Positions 51,991 to 60,931 of a stretch of 64,000 bases of DNA are shown one piece after another. The stretch is from Kineosporia sp. NBRC 101731 (GTDB lineage: Bacteria > Actinomycetota > Actinomycetes > Actinomycetales > Kineosporiaceae). How positions within the stretch are numbered: position 1 is the stretch's first letter; each line of letters starts with the position of its first letter. The position numbers and the translations under genes are program-made. The notes beneath the pieces are model-generated. The model searched no databases. It was not told where the DNA came from and saw only the letters and a program-made list of their open reading frames with translations. The stretch is taken from assembly GCF_030269305.1 (NCBI RefSeq), contig NZ_BSTC01000001.1, positions 1 through 64,000 on the forward strand, in the 5' to 3' direction.

Positions 51991-52638
51991 TCACACGGGC
52001 GCGAGAACAGTTCCCACGATCTGCCCCACCTGGCCCACCCTCCACAACTCCGACCGGTGGAAGTCGAGGCCGGACGAGCGCACCAGCACCAGGCCGAGCG
52101 GGCTGCTGCCGATCGGGACGAGCGCCGTGCCGCTGTTCGGCTCGGCGGCCCCCGGGGCGGTCATCCGCACCGAGGCCAGGCGCAGCGGCGAGGTCAGCAC
52201 CACGTGCTCCGGCCCCGGACTGGCGGAACTCACGGTGAGCACGGAGGAGACGACGGCCAGGTCAGTGCCGTACTCCACCAGCGCCGCCCAGTCGGCCCCG
52301 AAGCAGTGCGGGGCGCCGTCGACCAGGGTCTGCAGGCCCCGCTCGGGCCGGGACAGCACCTGATCGATCAGTTCCAGGTCGGCGTGACCGGTGACCGGCG
52401 GGGCGGGGTACTGCAGGCCGGTGACGCTGACGCCCGGCAGGCCGTCGAGCCGGGCGGCGACCCGTTCCAGGTGGGCGACATCACGGACCCGCACGAACAC
52501 GTCGTCCAGGGCCCGCCCGGACTCGCTCTCCAGCACGTCGATCTCGGCGATGTCGGCGCCCACCGAACCGATGGCAGAGGTGACGCGGCCGAGCGTGCCA
52601 GGCCGGTCCGGGATGCTGAACCGTACGCGCGCGAGCAA
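51991..52638 (-). CDS. ACT-domain amino-acid-sensing protein
   Basis: A 215-residue protein with an N-terminal ACT domain (about 1-75; MLARVRFSIPDRPGTLGRVTSAIG) and a second region of about 130 residues with no clear fold assignment that may be a degenerate sensor. ACT proteins bind amino acids and regulate enzymes. It is upstream of the histidine phosphatase, with which it probably forms an operon. Function is unassigned. Confidence 0.8.
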   Translation of the reverse strand: MLARVRFSIPDRPGTLGRVTSAIGSVGADIAEIDVLESESGRALDDVFVRVRDVAHLERVAARLDGLPGVSVTGLQYPAPPVTGHADLELIDQVLSRPERGLQTLVDGAPHCFGADWAALVEYGTDLAVVSSVLTVSSASPGPEHVVLTSPLRLASVRMTAPGAAEPNSGTALVPIGSSPLGLVLVRSSGLDFHRSELWRVGQVGQIVGTVLAPV

Positions 52639-52787
52639 ACCGGTCCTCCTGGTTCAGTCCCCCGTCGATGATGAGAGGAACAGGATTCCACACCGCACCG
52701 GGCCGCCACCGGCCACCCACGAGACGCCCACAGGCCAGGTGAAGAGGGGTACGTCACGAAAGGCGCACCAGCCCCAAAGGGCCCAGA

Positions 52788-53303
52788 ATGATCATGGTGA
52801 GCGAAAGACGACCGAACGAGACCCCGTCCGAACGCGCCGATCGCAACTTCGGCGACCTGTTGCAGGAACTGCGGGTCACCCAGACCGGTGTGCAGATCCT
52901 GTTCGCCTTCCTGCTGACGCTTCCGCTGCAGAGCCGCTTCGAGTCGCTGGACGCCTGGGAGCGCGACGTCTACGTGGCGTCGCTCCTGCTCTCGGCCATG
53001 GCCACGGTGTGCCTGATCGCCCCCGTCGCCTATCACCGGGCGGTGTTCTCCCTCCACAAGAAGCCTTTGGTGGTGCGGGTCGCCGCCCGCTTCGCCATCG
53101 GCGGCCTCTTCTTCCTCGCCCTGGCCATCTGCTGCGCGGTCGACCTGGTGCTCGACCTGGTGCTGGGGCGGGGCACCGCACTCGCCATCACCGGCGGTCT
53201 GGCCCTGGTACTGCTGGCCACCTGGGTGATCTTCCCGTTGCTGCAGCGCGTGGGCGATCTGCCCGAAGACGCGGCGGAGAGCACGCCGCCCGAAGACCAC
53301 TAA
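52788..53303 (+). CDS. DUF6328 membrane protein
   Basis: A 171-residue protein with a cytoplasmic N-terminus (about 1-45) carrying the family motif ELRVTQTGVQILFAFLLTLPLQ, then four membrane helices (about 46-62, 66-85, 105-125, 133-155). The family is common in actinobacteria and of unknown function. An ATG two codons later is equally possible. Confidence 0.85.
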   Translation: MIMVSERRPNETPSERADRNFGDLLQELRVTQTGVQILFAFLLTLPLQSRFESLDAWERDVYVASLLLSAMATVCLIAPVAYHRAVFSLHKKPLVVRVAARFAIGGLFFLALAICCAVDLVLDLVLGRGTALAITGGLALVLLATWVIFPLLQRVGDLPEDAAESTPPEDH

Positions 53304-53349
53304 GCTGTGTACGAAGCTACCGGTCGGCACGAAGCTGACCGAAGTCGGC

Positions 53350-54165
53350 ATGGAGGTGGTCACCGTGACGGGGCCGGACGAGGTCCATGCCCTCGATCGC
53401 TCGAGTCCCATGCCGCTCTGGGCCCAGCTCCAGCAGGAGCTGACCAGAAGACTTCAGGCGGGCGCGTTCGATCAGGAGTTCCCGGGCGAGCTCGAGCTGG
53501 TCGAGGCCTACGCCGTATCCCGCTACACCGTGCGGGAGGCACTGCGGCGTCTGCGTGAGTCCCGGCTGATCGACTCGGCCAAGGGCCGGGGTTCGTGGGT
53601 GCGTCGTGGGGGTGACTCCAACCCGCCGCTCGGCAGCCTGTACTCGCTGTTCCGCGAGGTCGACGCGCAGGGCATCCGGCAGCGCAGCATCGTGATCGCG
53701 CAGGAGATCGTCACCTGGGCGGCAGCGGCCGAAGAGCTCGGGCTCGAGCCCGGCACCCCGCTGTTCCACCTCGAGCGCATGCGGCTGGCCGACGAACTGC
53801 CGATGGCGCACGACCGGGTCTGGATCCCGGCCGACATCGCCGGCCCGCTGCTCGACGTCGACTTCACCGTGTCCGGCCTCTACGACGAGCTCGCCGCCCG
53901 CTGCGGTGTCTCGATGGCCGGGGGGCGCGAGCGGATCGGCGCGATCATGCCCACGCAGCGCGACCGCGACCTGCTCGCCGTACCGCCCGACGTCGCCTGT
54001 TTCCAGATCGAGCGGGTGAGCACCGTGCAGCAGCGCCGCATGGAATACCGCCACACCGTGGTGCGGGCCGACCGCTACTCGGTGCTGGCCGAGTGGTCGC
54101 CGCAGGGCTACACCGTGGCGGCCGAACCGCTCGACGGCCCCCCGAAGGCGTCCTCAGAGAGCTGA
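53350..54165 (+). CDS. GntR-family (UTRA) transcriptional regulator
   Basis: A 271-residue regulator: GntR winged helix (about 22-85; ELELVEAYAVSRYTVREALRRLRESRLI) and UTRA domain (about 105-255). It is a second member of the family but distinct from the one at 8282, and its sensor part differs strongly. Direct repeats ACGAAGCT at about 53310 and 53330 precede it and may be its operator. Targets are unknown. Confidence 0.9.
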   Translation: MEVVTVTGPDEVHALDRSSPMPLWAQLQQELTRRLQAGAFDQEFPGELELVEAYAVSRYTVREALRRLRESRLIDSAKGRGSWVRRGGDSNPPLGSLYSLFREVDAQGIRQRSIVIAQEIVTWAAAAEELGLEPGTPLFHLERMRLADELPMAHDRVWIPADIAGPLLDVDFTVSGLYDELAARCGVSMAGGRERIGAIMPTQRDRDLLAVPPDVACFQIERVSTVQQRRMEYRHTVVRADRYSVLAEWSPQGYTVAAEPLDGPPKASSES

Positions 54166-54177
54166 ACCCCACCAGAA

Positions 54178-54220
54178 TTGAGGACGCGGACGCGCACCGG
54201 TGGTGCGCGTCCTCAATTTT
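54178..54220 (+). terminator. Terminator after the second GntR gene
   Basis: TTGAGGACGCG (54178-54188) pairs with CGCGTCCTCAA (54206-54216), with further pairing inside the loop, and is followed by TTTT. Good hairpin 12 bp after the stop. Confidence 0.8.
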
Positions 54221-54244
54221 CGCTTCTCGCACCGGGGAGAGCCC

Positions 54245-54808
54245 GTGACACTCGCCTACACGTTCTGGCACCGGCCGCAGGCCGGAATCTCGCCCGAGGG
54301 CTACGAGCGTGATCTCTCGCTCTTCCACGAGCGGCTGGGCATGCTCGGCACCGGGCAGATTCCGGGCTACCTGGGGTCGTACTCGCTGCGGGTGCCCGAC
54401 CTGCCCTGGCAGAGCGGTGGCGGTTACGAGGACTGGTACCTGGTCGACGGTTACGCCGCGCTCGGGGTACTGGCCGACGCGGCCGTCGACGAGACCCGCC
54501 TGGCCCGGCACGACGCCCTGGCCGGAGCGGTGCTCGACGGCACGGGCGGTCTGTACGGGCTGCGTCTCGGCAGCGCCGCCCCGGCCGAGGGTGCCTGGGT
54601 GGGCTGGGGTCACAAACGCCCGGGGGTGGGCTACGCCGAGCTGTTCTCCGACCTCGAGTCCCGGGTGGAAGACGGCTCGCTGAGCGCGGTCTGGCAGCGC
54701 CAGCTGGTGCTGGGCCCGGCGCCGGAGTTCCGCCTCGAAGGACGTACCCCGGTCACCGTGGCCGGTCTGGATCTACTGCTGGGGCTTGCCGTCGGTACCG
54801 TCGCCTGA
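54245..54808 (+). CDS. Hypothetical protein of 187 residues
   Basis: I do not recognise this family. It begins TLAYTFWHRPQAGISPEGYERDL and contains a Gly/Tyr/Trp-rich core (GGGYEDWYLVDGYAALGVLADAAVD and WVGWGHKRPGVGYAELF), suggesting a compact alpha/beta fold without membrane segments. The GTG at 54245 has GGGGAGAG upstream. Its last 36 bp overlap the end of the convergent zwf gene. No partner gene points to a function. Confidence 0.6.
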   Translation: MTLAYTFWHRPQAGISPEGYERDLSLFHERLGMLGTGQIPGYLGSYSLRVPDLPWQSGGGYEDWYLVDGYAALGVLADAAVDETRLARHDALAGAVLDGTGGLYGLRLGSAAPAEGAWVGWGHKRPGVGYAELFSDLESRVEDGSLSAVWQRQLVLGPAPEFRLEGRTPVTVAGLDLLLGLAVGTVA

Positions 54809-56197
54809 GATGAGCCAGCCGTGCGGCGCCGCCAGTTCGTCCGCCGCCGCGGGGCCCATGCTGCCCGGCTCGTACGGCTGCGGCGTGGGCTTGTTCTTCA
54901 GCACCGGATCCGCCACGCGCCAGGCGTGTTCGAGGCCCGCGCTGCTGGTGAACAGGGAACGGTCACCGGTCAGCACGTCGTAGAGCAGAGCCACGTAGGG
55001 CGGTAGCGGATCCGCGTCCTCGATCCGGTCGAGTTCGAGCGTCTGCCGCACGTGTGCGAGCCGGATCCCCGCCCCCGGCCGCTTCAGCACGAAATCGGCT
55101 TCCACCGAACCGGATCCCGCCAGCGACAGGGAGATCGTACTGGGCTCGTCCGACTGCGGCAGGGGCCCTTCGACCGGCTTCATCACCAGGCTGACCCGCT
55201 GCTCGCTGACGCCCAGCCGCTTGCCGCTGCGCAGCAGGAACGGCACGCCGTGCCAGCGATCGGTGTCGACCCACAGCCGCACCGCGCAGAACGTGTCGGT
55301 CTGTGAGTCGTCGGCCACACCCTCCAGGTCGCGGTAACCCTCGAACTGCCCGAGCACCACATCGTCCGGCGACAACGGCCGGAACGCGGCGATCACCGAT
55401 TCCCGGGCGTCCTGCAGGTCCTGGGCGTCCAGGCTCAGCGGCGGCTCCATCGCGATCTCGGCCGCGACCTGCATCAGGTGGGTCACCACCATGTCCATCA
55501 TCGCGCCGGTGGCGTCGTAGAAGCCCGCGCGGTTGGCCACGTCGAGGGTCTCCGGCACGTCGATCTGCACGGCGGCCACGTGGTGGCCGTGCCAGGCCGT
55601 GCTGAAGGTCTGGTTCGCGAACCGCAGCACGTGCAGGTTCTGCGTGGCCTCCTTGCCGAGGAAGTGGTCGATGCGGAAGACCTGCTCCTCGTCGAGAGCA
55701 TCGTGCACCGTGGCGTCGAGCTGCCGGAAGTCGTCGGGCGAGGTGCCGTAGGGCTTCTCGAACACCACCCGGGCGTGGTCGGTGAGGCCGTGCTTCTTCA
55801 GGGCTTTCGCGGTCGGCTCGAAGGCGACCGGCGGAATCGCCAGGTAGTGGATGAAGTTCGGCTGGACCTCGTCGTCGAGCTCGTCCTCGACGTCGCGGAT
55901 GACGTCTAGCAGACTGCCCGGACCGGTCTCGTCGAAACCCCCGCCGGCGAACAGCAGGTTTTTCGAGAAGGCCTCCCACTCGGCATCTTCCACGTCATCG
56001 CCGAGGGATTCGCGCACCTTGGCCCGGAAGTCCTCATGGGCCACGTCACCCCGCCCGTTGCCGATGAGTCTCCACTCCTTCGGCAGCAGGTTCTTCTGCG
56101 CCAGGGTGTAGAAGGCGGGCAGCACCATTCGCGCGGCGAGATCGCCGGTTGCGCCGAACAGCACGAAGATCGTGGGTGAAGCCGGGGTCTCAGGCAC
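54773..56197 (-). CDS. zwf: Glucose-6-phosphate dehydrogenase
   Basis: A 474-residue enzyme making 6-phosphogluconolactone and NADPH, the first step of the oxidative pentose phosphate pathway. The Rossmann motif GATGDLA, the substrate-binding RIDHFLGKE and the conserved EKPYGTSPDD are present. The GTG at 56197 with GAGGAT ahead gives a sensible N-terminus; an extended frame to 56314 would encode a Gly/Arg-rich run off a pyrimidine-rich tract. OpcA and tal are not adjacent, so this may be a second zwf copy. Confidence 0.92.
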   Translation of the reverse strand: MPETPASPTIFVLFGATGDLAARMVLPAFYTLAQKNLLPKEWRLIGNGRGDVAHEDFRAKVRESLGDDVEDAEWEAFSKNLLFAGGGFDETGPGSLLDVIRDVEDELDDEVQPNFIHYLAIPPVAFEPTAKALKKHGLTDHARVVFEKPYGTSPDDFRQLDATVHDALDEEQVFRIDHFLGKEATQNLHVLRFANQTFSTAWHGHHVAAVQIDVPETLDVANRAGFYDATGAMMDMVVTHLMQVAAEIAMEPPLSLDAQDLQDARESVIAAFRPLSPDDVVLGQFEGYRDLEGVADDSQTDTFCAVRLWVDTDRWHGVPFLLRSGKRLGVSEQRVSLVMKPVEGPLPQSDEPSTISLSLAGSGSVEADFVLKRPGAGIRLAHVRQTLELDRIEDADPLPPYVALLYDVLTGDRSLFTSSAGLEHAWRVADPVLKNKPTPQPYEPGSMGPAAADELAAPHGWLISGDGTDGKPQQ

Positions 56198-56213
56198 AAC
56201 AAGATCCTCACCC

Positions 56214-56300
56214 GATCCCACCCCCCTCGCCATCCGAGTCCCACCCCCTCTTCCCCCTTCCTCCCCCCTTCTTGCCCCCCTTCTTGCCCCCCTTCTTTCT
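56214..56300. other. Pyrimidine-rich tract upstream of zwf
   Basis: About 85 bp with almost only C and T on the plus strand, including two copies of TTCTTGCCCCCC and runs of five or six C. On the zwf strand this is a G/A-rich tract covering its 5' region. Such tracts can form H-DNA or slip. No motif with known function is seen. Confidence 0.75.
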
Positions 56301-56384
56301 CCGTGATCATGCAAAACCTCCCCGGAGTTCTAGAACAGTCGACGCAAGAGTTCTAGAACGCCGGGGAGGTTTTGCATGATCACG
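56301..56384. repeat. Long palindromic intergenic element, copy 4
   Basis: CCGTGATCATGCAAAA to TTTTGCATGATCACG with CCTCCCCGG/CCGGGGAGG and two GTTCTAGAAC cores around a 12-nt loop. This is the cleanest copy. It lies between divergent genes (zwf and DUF1275), so it cannot be simply a terminator. Confidence 0.92.
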
Positions 56385-56474
56385 AGATAGGAAAGCGCCG
56401 ACGTCTCATAAATTGGATCCAATCTTTACCTGATTGAACCCAACGACACGCTCGCGCCGGGATACGGTCCAGAG

Positions 56475-57200
56475 ATGGTCACGGAGCAGAGCGAAGCAAT
56501 AGTCGTGGACGGCCGGGAACAGGCCGCCCGAGCCCGTGACCGGGCGGCCGTGTCCCTGGCCTTCGTCAGTGGGGCGACCGACGCGACCGGTCTGCTCGCG
56601 CTGGGCGGCACCTTCACCAGCGTGATGACCGGCAACCTCGTCCTCCTCGGGAGCGGCCTGGCCCAGGGCGAACCGGACATCTGGGCGCACGCCGCCTACG
56701 CCATCGCCGCCTTCGTCATCGGCGCTGCGATCGGCACCCGGGTGGCGGGCACCTCGGTGTCCAGCGACCCGGTCTGGCCGGCCGCCGTGAACCGCGCGCT
56801 GCTGGTGGAGTTCGTCGTCTTCGCGATCTACGCCGCCTTCTACTGGGGCACCGGCAACCATCCCGAGGGCACGCTGATGGCCGTGCTGCTGGCCCTGAAC
56901 GCCTTCGCCCTGGGCATGCAGAGCAGCGCGATCCAGCGGTACGGCGTCTCCGGGCTGTCCACCACGTACATGACCGGAACCCTGACCACCCTGGTCATCC
57001 GGCTGGCCTCGGGCAAGCCGCTGCGTGATGTCGCCCACAGCGGCACCCTGCTGATCTCGCTGATCGTGGGCGCGGCCGCGGCCGCGGCCGCCCTGCGCTG
57101 GGCCCCGGGACTCGTGCCCGCGCTCCAGCTGACCGGCGTCGCCCTGGCCCTGGGGCTGGGCGCGTGGAGCCACCGCCGGCACGGTCAGGCACCCCGCTAG
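56475..57200 (+). CDS. DUF1275 (YoaK-like) membrane protein
   Basis: A 241-residue integral membrane protein with six membrane segments. The motifs SGATDATGLLALGGTFTSVMTGNLVLLG and STTYMTGTLTTL are diagnostic of DUF1275. The role is unknown; some members are tied to stress tolerance. It begins a run of three small membrane genes. Confidence 0.9.
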   Translation: MVTEQSEAIVVDGREQAARARDRAAVSLAFVSGATDATGLLALGGTFTSVMTGNLVLLGSGLAQGEPDIWAHAAYAIAAFVIGAAIGTRVAGTSVSSDPVWPAAVNRALLVEFVVFAIYAAFYWGTGNHPEGTLMAVLLALNAFALGMQSSAIQRYGVSGLSTTYMTGTLTTLVIRLASGKPLRDVAHSGTLLISLIVGAAAAAAALRWAPGLVPALQLTGVALALGLGAWSHRRHGQAPR

Positions 57201-57209
57201 ATTGACGGC
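57198..57209 (+). promoter_or_regulatory. -10 element TAGATT, leaderless start
   Basis: TAGATT ends 6 nt before the ATG of the following gene. The identical TAGATTGACGG sequence occurs again just before the next gene (57472-57489), so both small genes probably have their own leaderless promoters. The -35 boxes are poor. Confidence 0.5.
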
Positions 57210-57440
57210 ATGCCCGAGTTCAATCTGACCCCGCGAGCACGCATCTGGATCGCCGTCTGGCTGACCGGCGTGGTCGCGCTGGTGCTGATCACGGTGCTGA
57301 CCGACCTCAACGACACCGTGGTGGGCGGTGCCCTGGGCGCCTGGTGCGGTCTCGCGATCGCCGTGGTCATGGTGCGGTACGAGCGCGCCAAGAAGCAGCC
57401 GCCGACCCAGCTGGCCAAGGAGCGTTACGGCAAGAGGTGA
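57210..57440 (+). CDS. Small two-TM membrane protein
   Basis: A 76-residue protein with two helices (about 12-32 and 40-58) and a basic C-terminal tail (RAKKQPPTQLAKERYGKR). Not recognised. It lies 9 bp after DUF1275 but seems to have its own promoter. Confidence 0.65.
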   Translation: MPEFNLTPRARIWIAVWLTGVVALVLITVLTDLNDTVVGGALGAWCGLAIAVVMVRYERAKKQPPTQLAKERYGKR

Positions 57441-57489
57441 CCCGATCGTGACTGCCGGAATTCTCTGACCAGCAGGTAGATTGACGGGC

Positions 57490-57729
57490 ATGACCAAGGG
57501 ACAGCGATACCGGATCATCGGCTGGTCCGTCTTCGCCTTTCTCGGCCTGCTCCGCGCCGCCTACGGGGTGAGCCAGGGCTATGAGTTCGGCATCCTGCTC
57601 GGCGTGCTCTGGTGCGCCTTCGGCGCCTGGAAGGCCTGGTCGGAGGCCACGATCGTCGACGAACAGGCGCTCGCCGGGGGGCGCCTGCGCAAGCAGCCCG
57701 ACCGTCCCGCGAAGACGAAGCGTCAATAG
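57490..57729 (+). CDS. Small membrane protein
   Basis: A 79-residue protein with two membrane segments (about 7-27 and 30-49) and a basic tail. Not recognised. The ATG at 57490 is chosen because TAGATT ends 7 nt before it; the gene ends 3 bp from the convergent GDPD gene. Confidence 0.6.
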   Translation: MTKGQRYRIIGWSVFAFLGLLRAAYGVSQGYEFGILLGVLWCAFGAWKAWSEATIVDEQALAGGRLRKQPDRPAKTKRQ

Positions 57730-57732
57730 CGC

Positions 57733-58461
57733 TCAGTCGGTCCGCTCCACCGCCGCCCGGTCCCGGACGTCCACCGCGTCGTCGTCCACCTCGTCCTTCA
57801 CGTCGTCTCCCAGGGGCCCGGCCATCGCCCGGAAGACCTCCGGCAGGTCCGACGTGACGCCGTCGACGCCCAGGCCGGCCAGTTCCACGGCCCGCCGCGG
57901 ATCGTTCACGGTCCACGCCATCACCTGACCGAGCCGCCGCAACCGCTCCAGCGAGCCCGGCGTCAGCAGCGGGTGCCGCACGGTCGTGGCGTAGGCGGGT
58001 TTGCCCTCGTCGAGCAGGCTGCGCAGGGCCAGAGGGTGCGCCACACTGCGCCAGGTGCGGAAACCCTCCCGTTCCAGCTCTTCCAGCGAGCGCCAGTTCT
58101 TGCTGCTCGCGTAGCACCGTGAGGGGTCGAGGCCGAGAGTCAGGACCTTGCGCACCAGCCGGAAGGCCTCGGTGCCGCGGTCGCACTTGAGGTCGAGCAG
58201 GATCTCCACGTGCGGAGGAAGCAGATCGGCCACGGCCTCCAGCGGCGGGCCCACCGGGTGCCGGGACAGCGAGAACCGCAGCCCGTCGTGGCGGAACCAG
58301 GGCAGCCTGGTCAGCAGCGGGATGTCGTGCGAGAGCACGATCTCGTCGTCGGCGGCGAGCATGACGTCGACCTCGAACACGTTCGCACCGGCAGACACCA
58401 GGGCCTCGCAGCCGGGCCGGTCAGCCGGTGTGCGGTGCGCGATCAGCAGGGGATTCGGCAC
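57733..58461 (-). CDS. Glycerophosphodiester phosphodiesterase
   Basis: A 242-residue GDPD-fold enzyme hydrolysing glycerophosphodiesters to sn-glycerol 3-phosphate and an alcohol. The catalytic His is in IAHRTPA, the metal residues in FEVDVMLAADDEIVLSHD, and LLDLKCDRG and TVNDPR are conserved. No signal peptide is present, so it is cytoplasmic. GATAAT ends 6 nt before the GTG start (leaderless). It may recycle lipid head groups released by the phospholipase and PAP2 genes. Confidence 0.88.
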   Translation of the reverse strand: MPNPLLIAHRTPADRPGCEALVSAGANVFEVDVMLAADDEIVLSHDIPLLTRLPWFRHDGLRFSLSRHPVGPPLEAVADLLPPHVEILLDLKCDRGTEAFRLVRKVLTLGLDPSRCYASSKNWRSLEELEREGFRTWRSVAHPLALRSLLDEGKPAYATTVRHPLLTPGSLERLRRLGQVMAWTVNDPRRAVELAGLGVDGVTSDLPEVFRAMAGPLGDDVKDEVDDDAVDVRDRAAVERTD

Positions 58462-58576
58462 ATGTCGATTATCCCGGACTTCCTACTCGCCAGTCAGGGC
58501 GCGTCCGGGTTACCGGCAATCAAAGGTTGTCGGTATCGAAGCTTGACTGGAGCACCGGCACCGCCGAAACCACGGC

Positions 58577-60928
58577 ATGGCCATCGTCCTGCGCCGAGCC
58601 CGGCCCGCGCGGCCGGAGCAGGTACGCAGGTATACCCGTGCGGCGATCTGGGCCCTTCTGGTGCTGTGTGTCCTGATGATCGTCGCGCTCCTGCTGGGGC
58701 AGGCCGCCAACCGCGCGGTCCGGGCCCAGAGTGATCTGGCCACGGTCGCGTCCGACCTGTACGCCCAGGACGCGATGACCTGGCGTGCTGTCAGCGGGCG
58801 CACGGACGACGTCACCGCGCTGGCCTGGCTGGACGCGAGTCGCGCACGCACAGCCGCGAAGATCACCGGGCTGGATTCGCCGGGTCTGACCAGCGCTCAG
58901 GTCGGCGACCTGCTCACCTCGTACCGGGCCTACGCGCGGGCGGCCGACCGCGAACTGCAGTTGCTGAACGACAGCGAGAACCAGATGGCGGACGCGGAGG
59001 TGCGGCAGAGCGTCGACCCCGCCTACCACCAGACCCGGCGGCAGATCCGGACGTTGTCCGGCCAGGTGAGCCGGAAGGCTTCCCGGGCCGGTCAGATGGC
59101 AGACATCGGCGTCGCCGGCACTTTCGGCGTGGCCGTGCTGATGTTCGGGTTACTGACGAGTGGACGCCGGTTGTCCCGGATCGTCGAAGAGACACAGGCC
59201 CGCGGGGTACTGCGCTACCGGATGCTCGCTGCCGAATCGCCCGTGATCGTCGTGGTGATGCGTCGCGACGGTCTGGTCACCTTCCTGAGCCCGGCGGCCG
59301 AGCGCATGCTGGAGGTGGAACCGGCAGACAGCGGCCTGCTCGAGAAGGGCAGTGAGGTGATGCTCCAGCGCATCCATCCGGGCGACCGCACCCTGCTGCT
59401 GACCAGCGTCCTCAGTGCCCGTCCCGATTCCCGGGGACTGCGCACCGAGCTACGGCTGCGCGCCGCGCAGGGGCAGTCCGGTGAGAAGGATGCGGCCGGT
59501 CTCTGGCGCACCTACGAGGTCTCGTTCCGCGACCACAGTGACCAGCCCGGGGTCGAGGGTGTGCTGCTCACCGCCCACGACGTCACTGAGCAGAGGGAAC
59601 TGCAGAACGAGATCCACCGGCGCGCCCTGCACGACGACCTGACCGGGCTGCCGAACCGGGCGCTGCTGACCGACCGGATCCAGCAGGCCCTGCGGGACGG
59701 CGCCCGTCACGGCTTCCCGATCGGCCTGCTGATCATTGATCTCGACCGCTTCAAGGAGATCAACGACACCCTCGGCCACCACTACGGCGATGAGCTCCTG
59801 ATCCAGGTCGGCCAGGCCCTGCAGCAGTCCCTGCGGGATGTCGACACCGTCGCGCGGCTCGGCGGCGATGAGTTTGCCGTGCTGTTGCCGCAGGTCAGCG
59901 ACTTGAACGGGGCCTGCGCCGTGGCCTGGAAGCTGCACGACGCCATGGAAGGCCCGTTCCTGGTGGAGGGGGTGGAGCTCGACGTCGAGGCCAGCATCGG
60001 GGTCACGGTTTCCGAGCTGGCCACACAGGACTCCGCCGCCGGGCTGCTCCAACGCGCCGACGTGGCGATGTACGTGGCCAAGGGGCGCAGCACCGGGGTG
60101 GCCGGCTACGACCCGCTGGAGGACGTGAACACCATCGAGCGCCTGGCCCTGCTCGGCGACCTGCGCCGCGCTCTGAGCAACGACGAGCTGTATCTCGTCT
60201 ACCAGCCGAAGATCTCCCTCACCGACGGCGCGCTGGGCTCGGTCGAGGCGCTGCTGCGGTGGAAGCATCCCGAACGCGGCCTGATTCCCCCCGACGCCTT
60301 CATCCCACTGGCCGAGAACACAGGCCTGATCGGGGCTCTCACCCGACAGGTGCTCGATCTGGCGCTCGCCCAGAGTCGCGCCTGGATGGACGCCGGAACA
60401 CCCCTGCGCATCGCGGTGAACACCTCGGCCCGCAACCTGCACGACGAGGAGTTCGACCGCACCGTGCGCGGTCTGCTGACCCAGCACGGCGTCGAGCCCT
60501 CCATGCTCATCCTCGAGGTCACCGAGAGCGCCCTGATGGCCGACCCCGTGCGCGCCCGGCAACTGCTGCAACGCCTGGCCGCGCAGGGCATCACGATCTC
60601 CATCGACGACTTCGGCGCCGGGTACACGAGCATCAAGCAGCTCCGCAGCCTGCCGATCACCGAGCTGAAGGTGGACCGGTCGTTCGTCCAGGCCATGGAA
60701 CAGGACGAGGGTGAGGAGTTGATCGTGCGCAGCGTGATCGAGCTCGGCCGCAATCTCGGTCTCACCACCGTCGCCGAGGGTGTCGAAACCCCCGAGGCTC
60801 TGGTCAAACTTGCTTCGTTCGGCTGCGACGTGGCCCAGGGCTACGTGCTGGCCAAGCCGATGACCGCGCCGGACCTCGACCACTGGCGATCGCAGTGGCG
60901 AGGGCTGGCGGTGCTCATCTCACCGTAG
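58577..60928 (+). CDS. GGDEF-EAL cyclic-di-GMP protein with PAS
   Basis: A 783-residue membrane protein: helices at about 20-43 and 175-195 enclosing an extracytoplasmic helical sensor (about 45-170), a PAS-like region (about 210-340), a GGDEF domain (about 350-510) with the intact RLGGDEF motif, and an EAL domain (about 520-775) with EALLRWKHPERG. Both active sites look intact, so it may make and break c-di-GMP. It is tail-to-tail with a second such gene, 3 bp apart. Confidence 0.93.
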   Translation: MAIVLRRARPARPEQVRRYTRAAIWALLVLCVLMIVALLLGQAANRAVRAQSDLATVASDLYAQDAMTWRAVSGRTDDVTALAWLDASRARTAAKITGLDSPGLTSAQVGDLLTSYRAYARAADRELQLLNDSENQMADAEVRQSVDPAYHQTRRQIRTLSGQVSRKASRAGQMADIGVAGTFGVAVLMFGLLTSGRRLSRIVEETQARGVLRYRMLAAESPVIVVVMRRDGLVTFLSPAAERMLEVEPADSGLLEKGSEVMLQRIHPGDRTLLLTSVLSARPDSRGLRTELRLRAAQGQSGEKDAAGLWRTYEVSFRDHSDQPGVEGVLLTAHDVTEQRELQNEIHRRALHDDLTGLPNRALLTDRIQQALRDGARHGFPIGLLIIDLDRFKEINDTLGHHYGDELLIQVGQALQQSLRDVDTVARLGGDEFAVLLPQVSDLNGACAVAWKLHDAMEGPFLVEGVELDVEASIGVTVSELATQDSAAGLLQRADVAMYVAKGRSTGVAGYDPLEDVNTIERLALLGDLRRALSNDELYLVYQPKISLTDGALGSVEALLRWKHPERGLIPPDAFIPLAENTGLIGALTRQVLDLALAQSRAWMDAGTPLRIAVNTSARNLHDEEFDRTVRGLLTQHGVEPSMLILEVTESALMADPVRARQLLQRLAAQGITISIDDFGAGYTSIKQLRSLPITELKVDRSFVQAMEQDEGEELIVRSVIELGRNLGLTTVAEGVETPEALVKLASFGCDVAQGYVLAKPMTAPDLDHWRSQWRGLAVLISP

Positions 60929-60931
60929 CCC

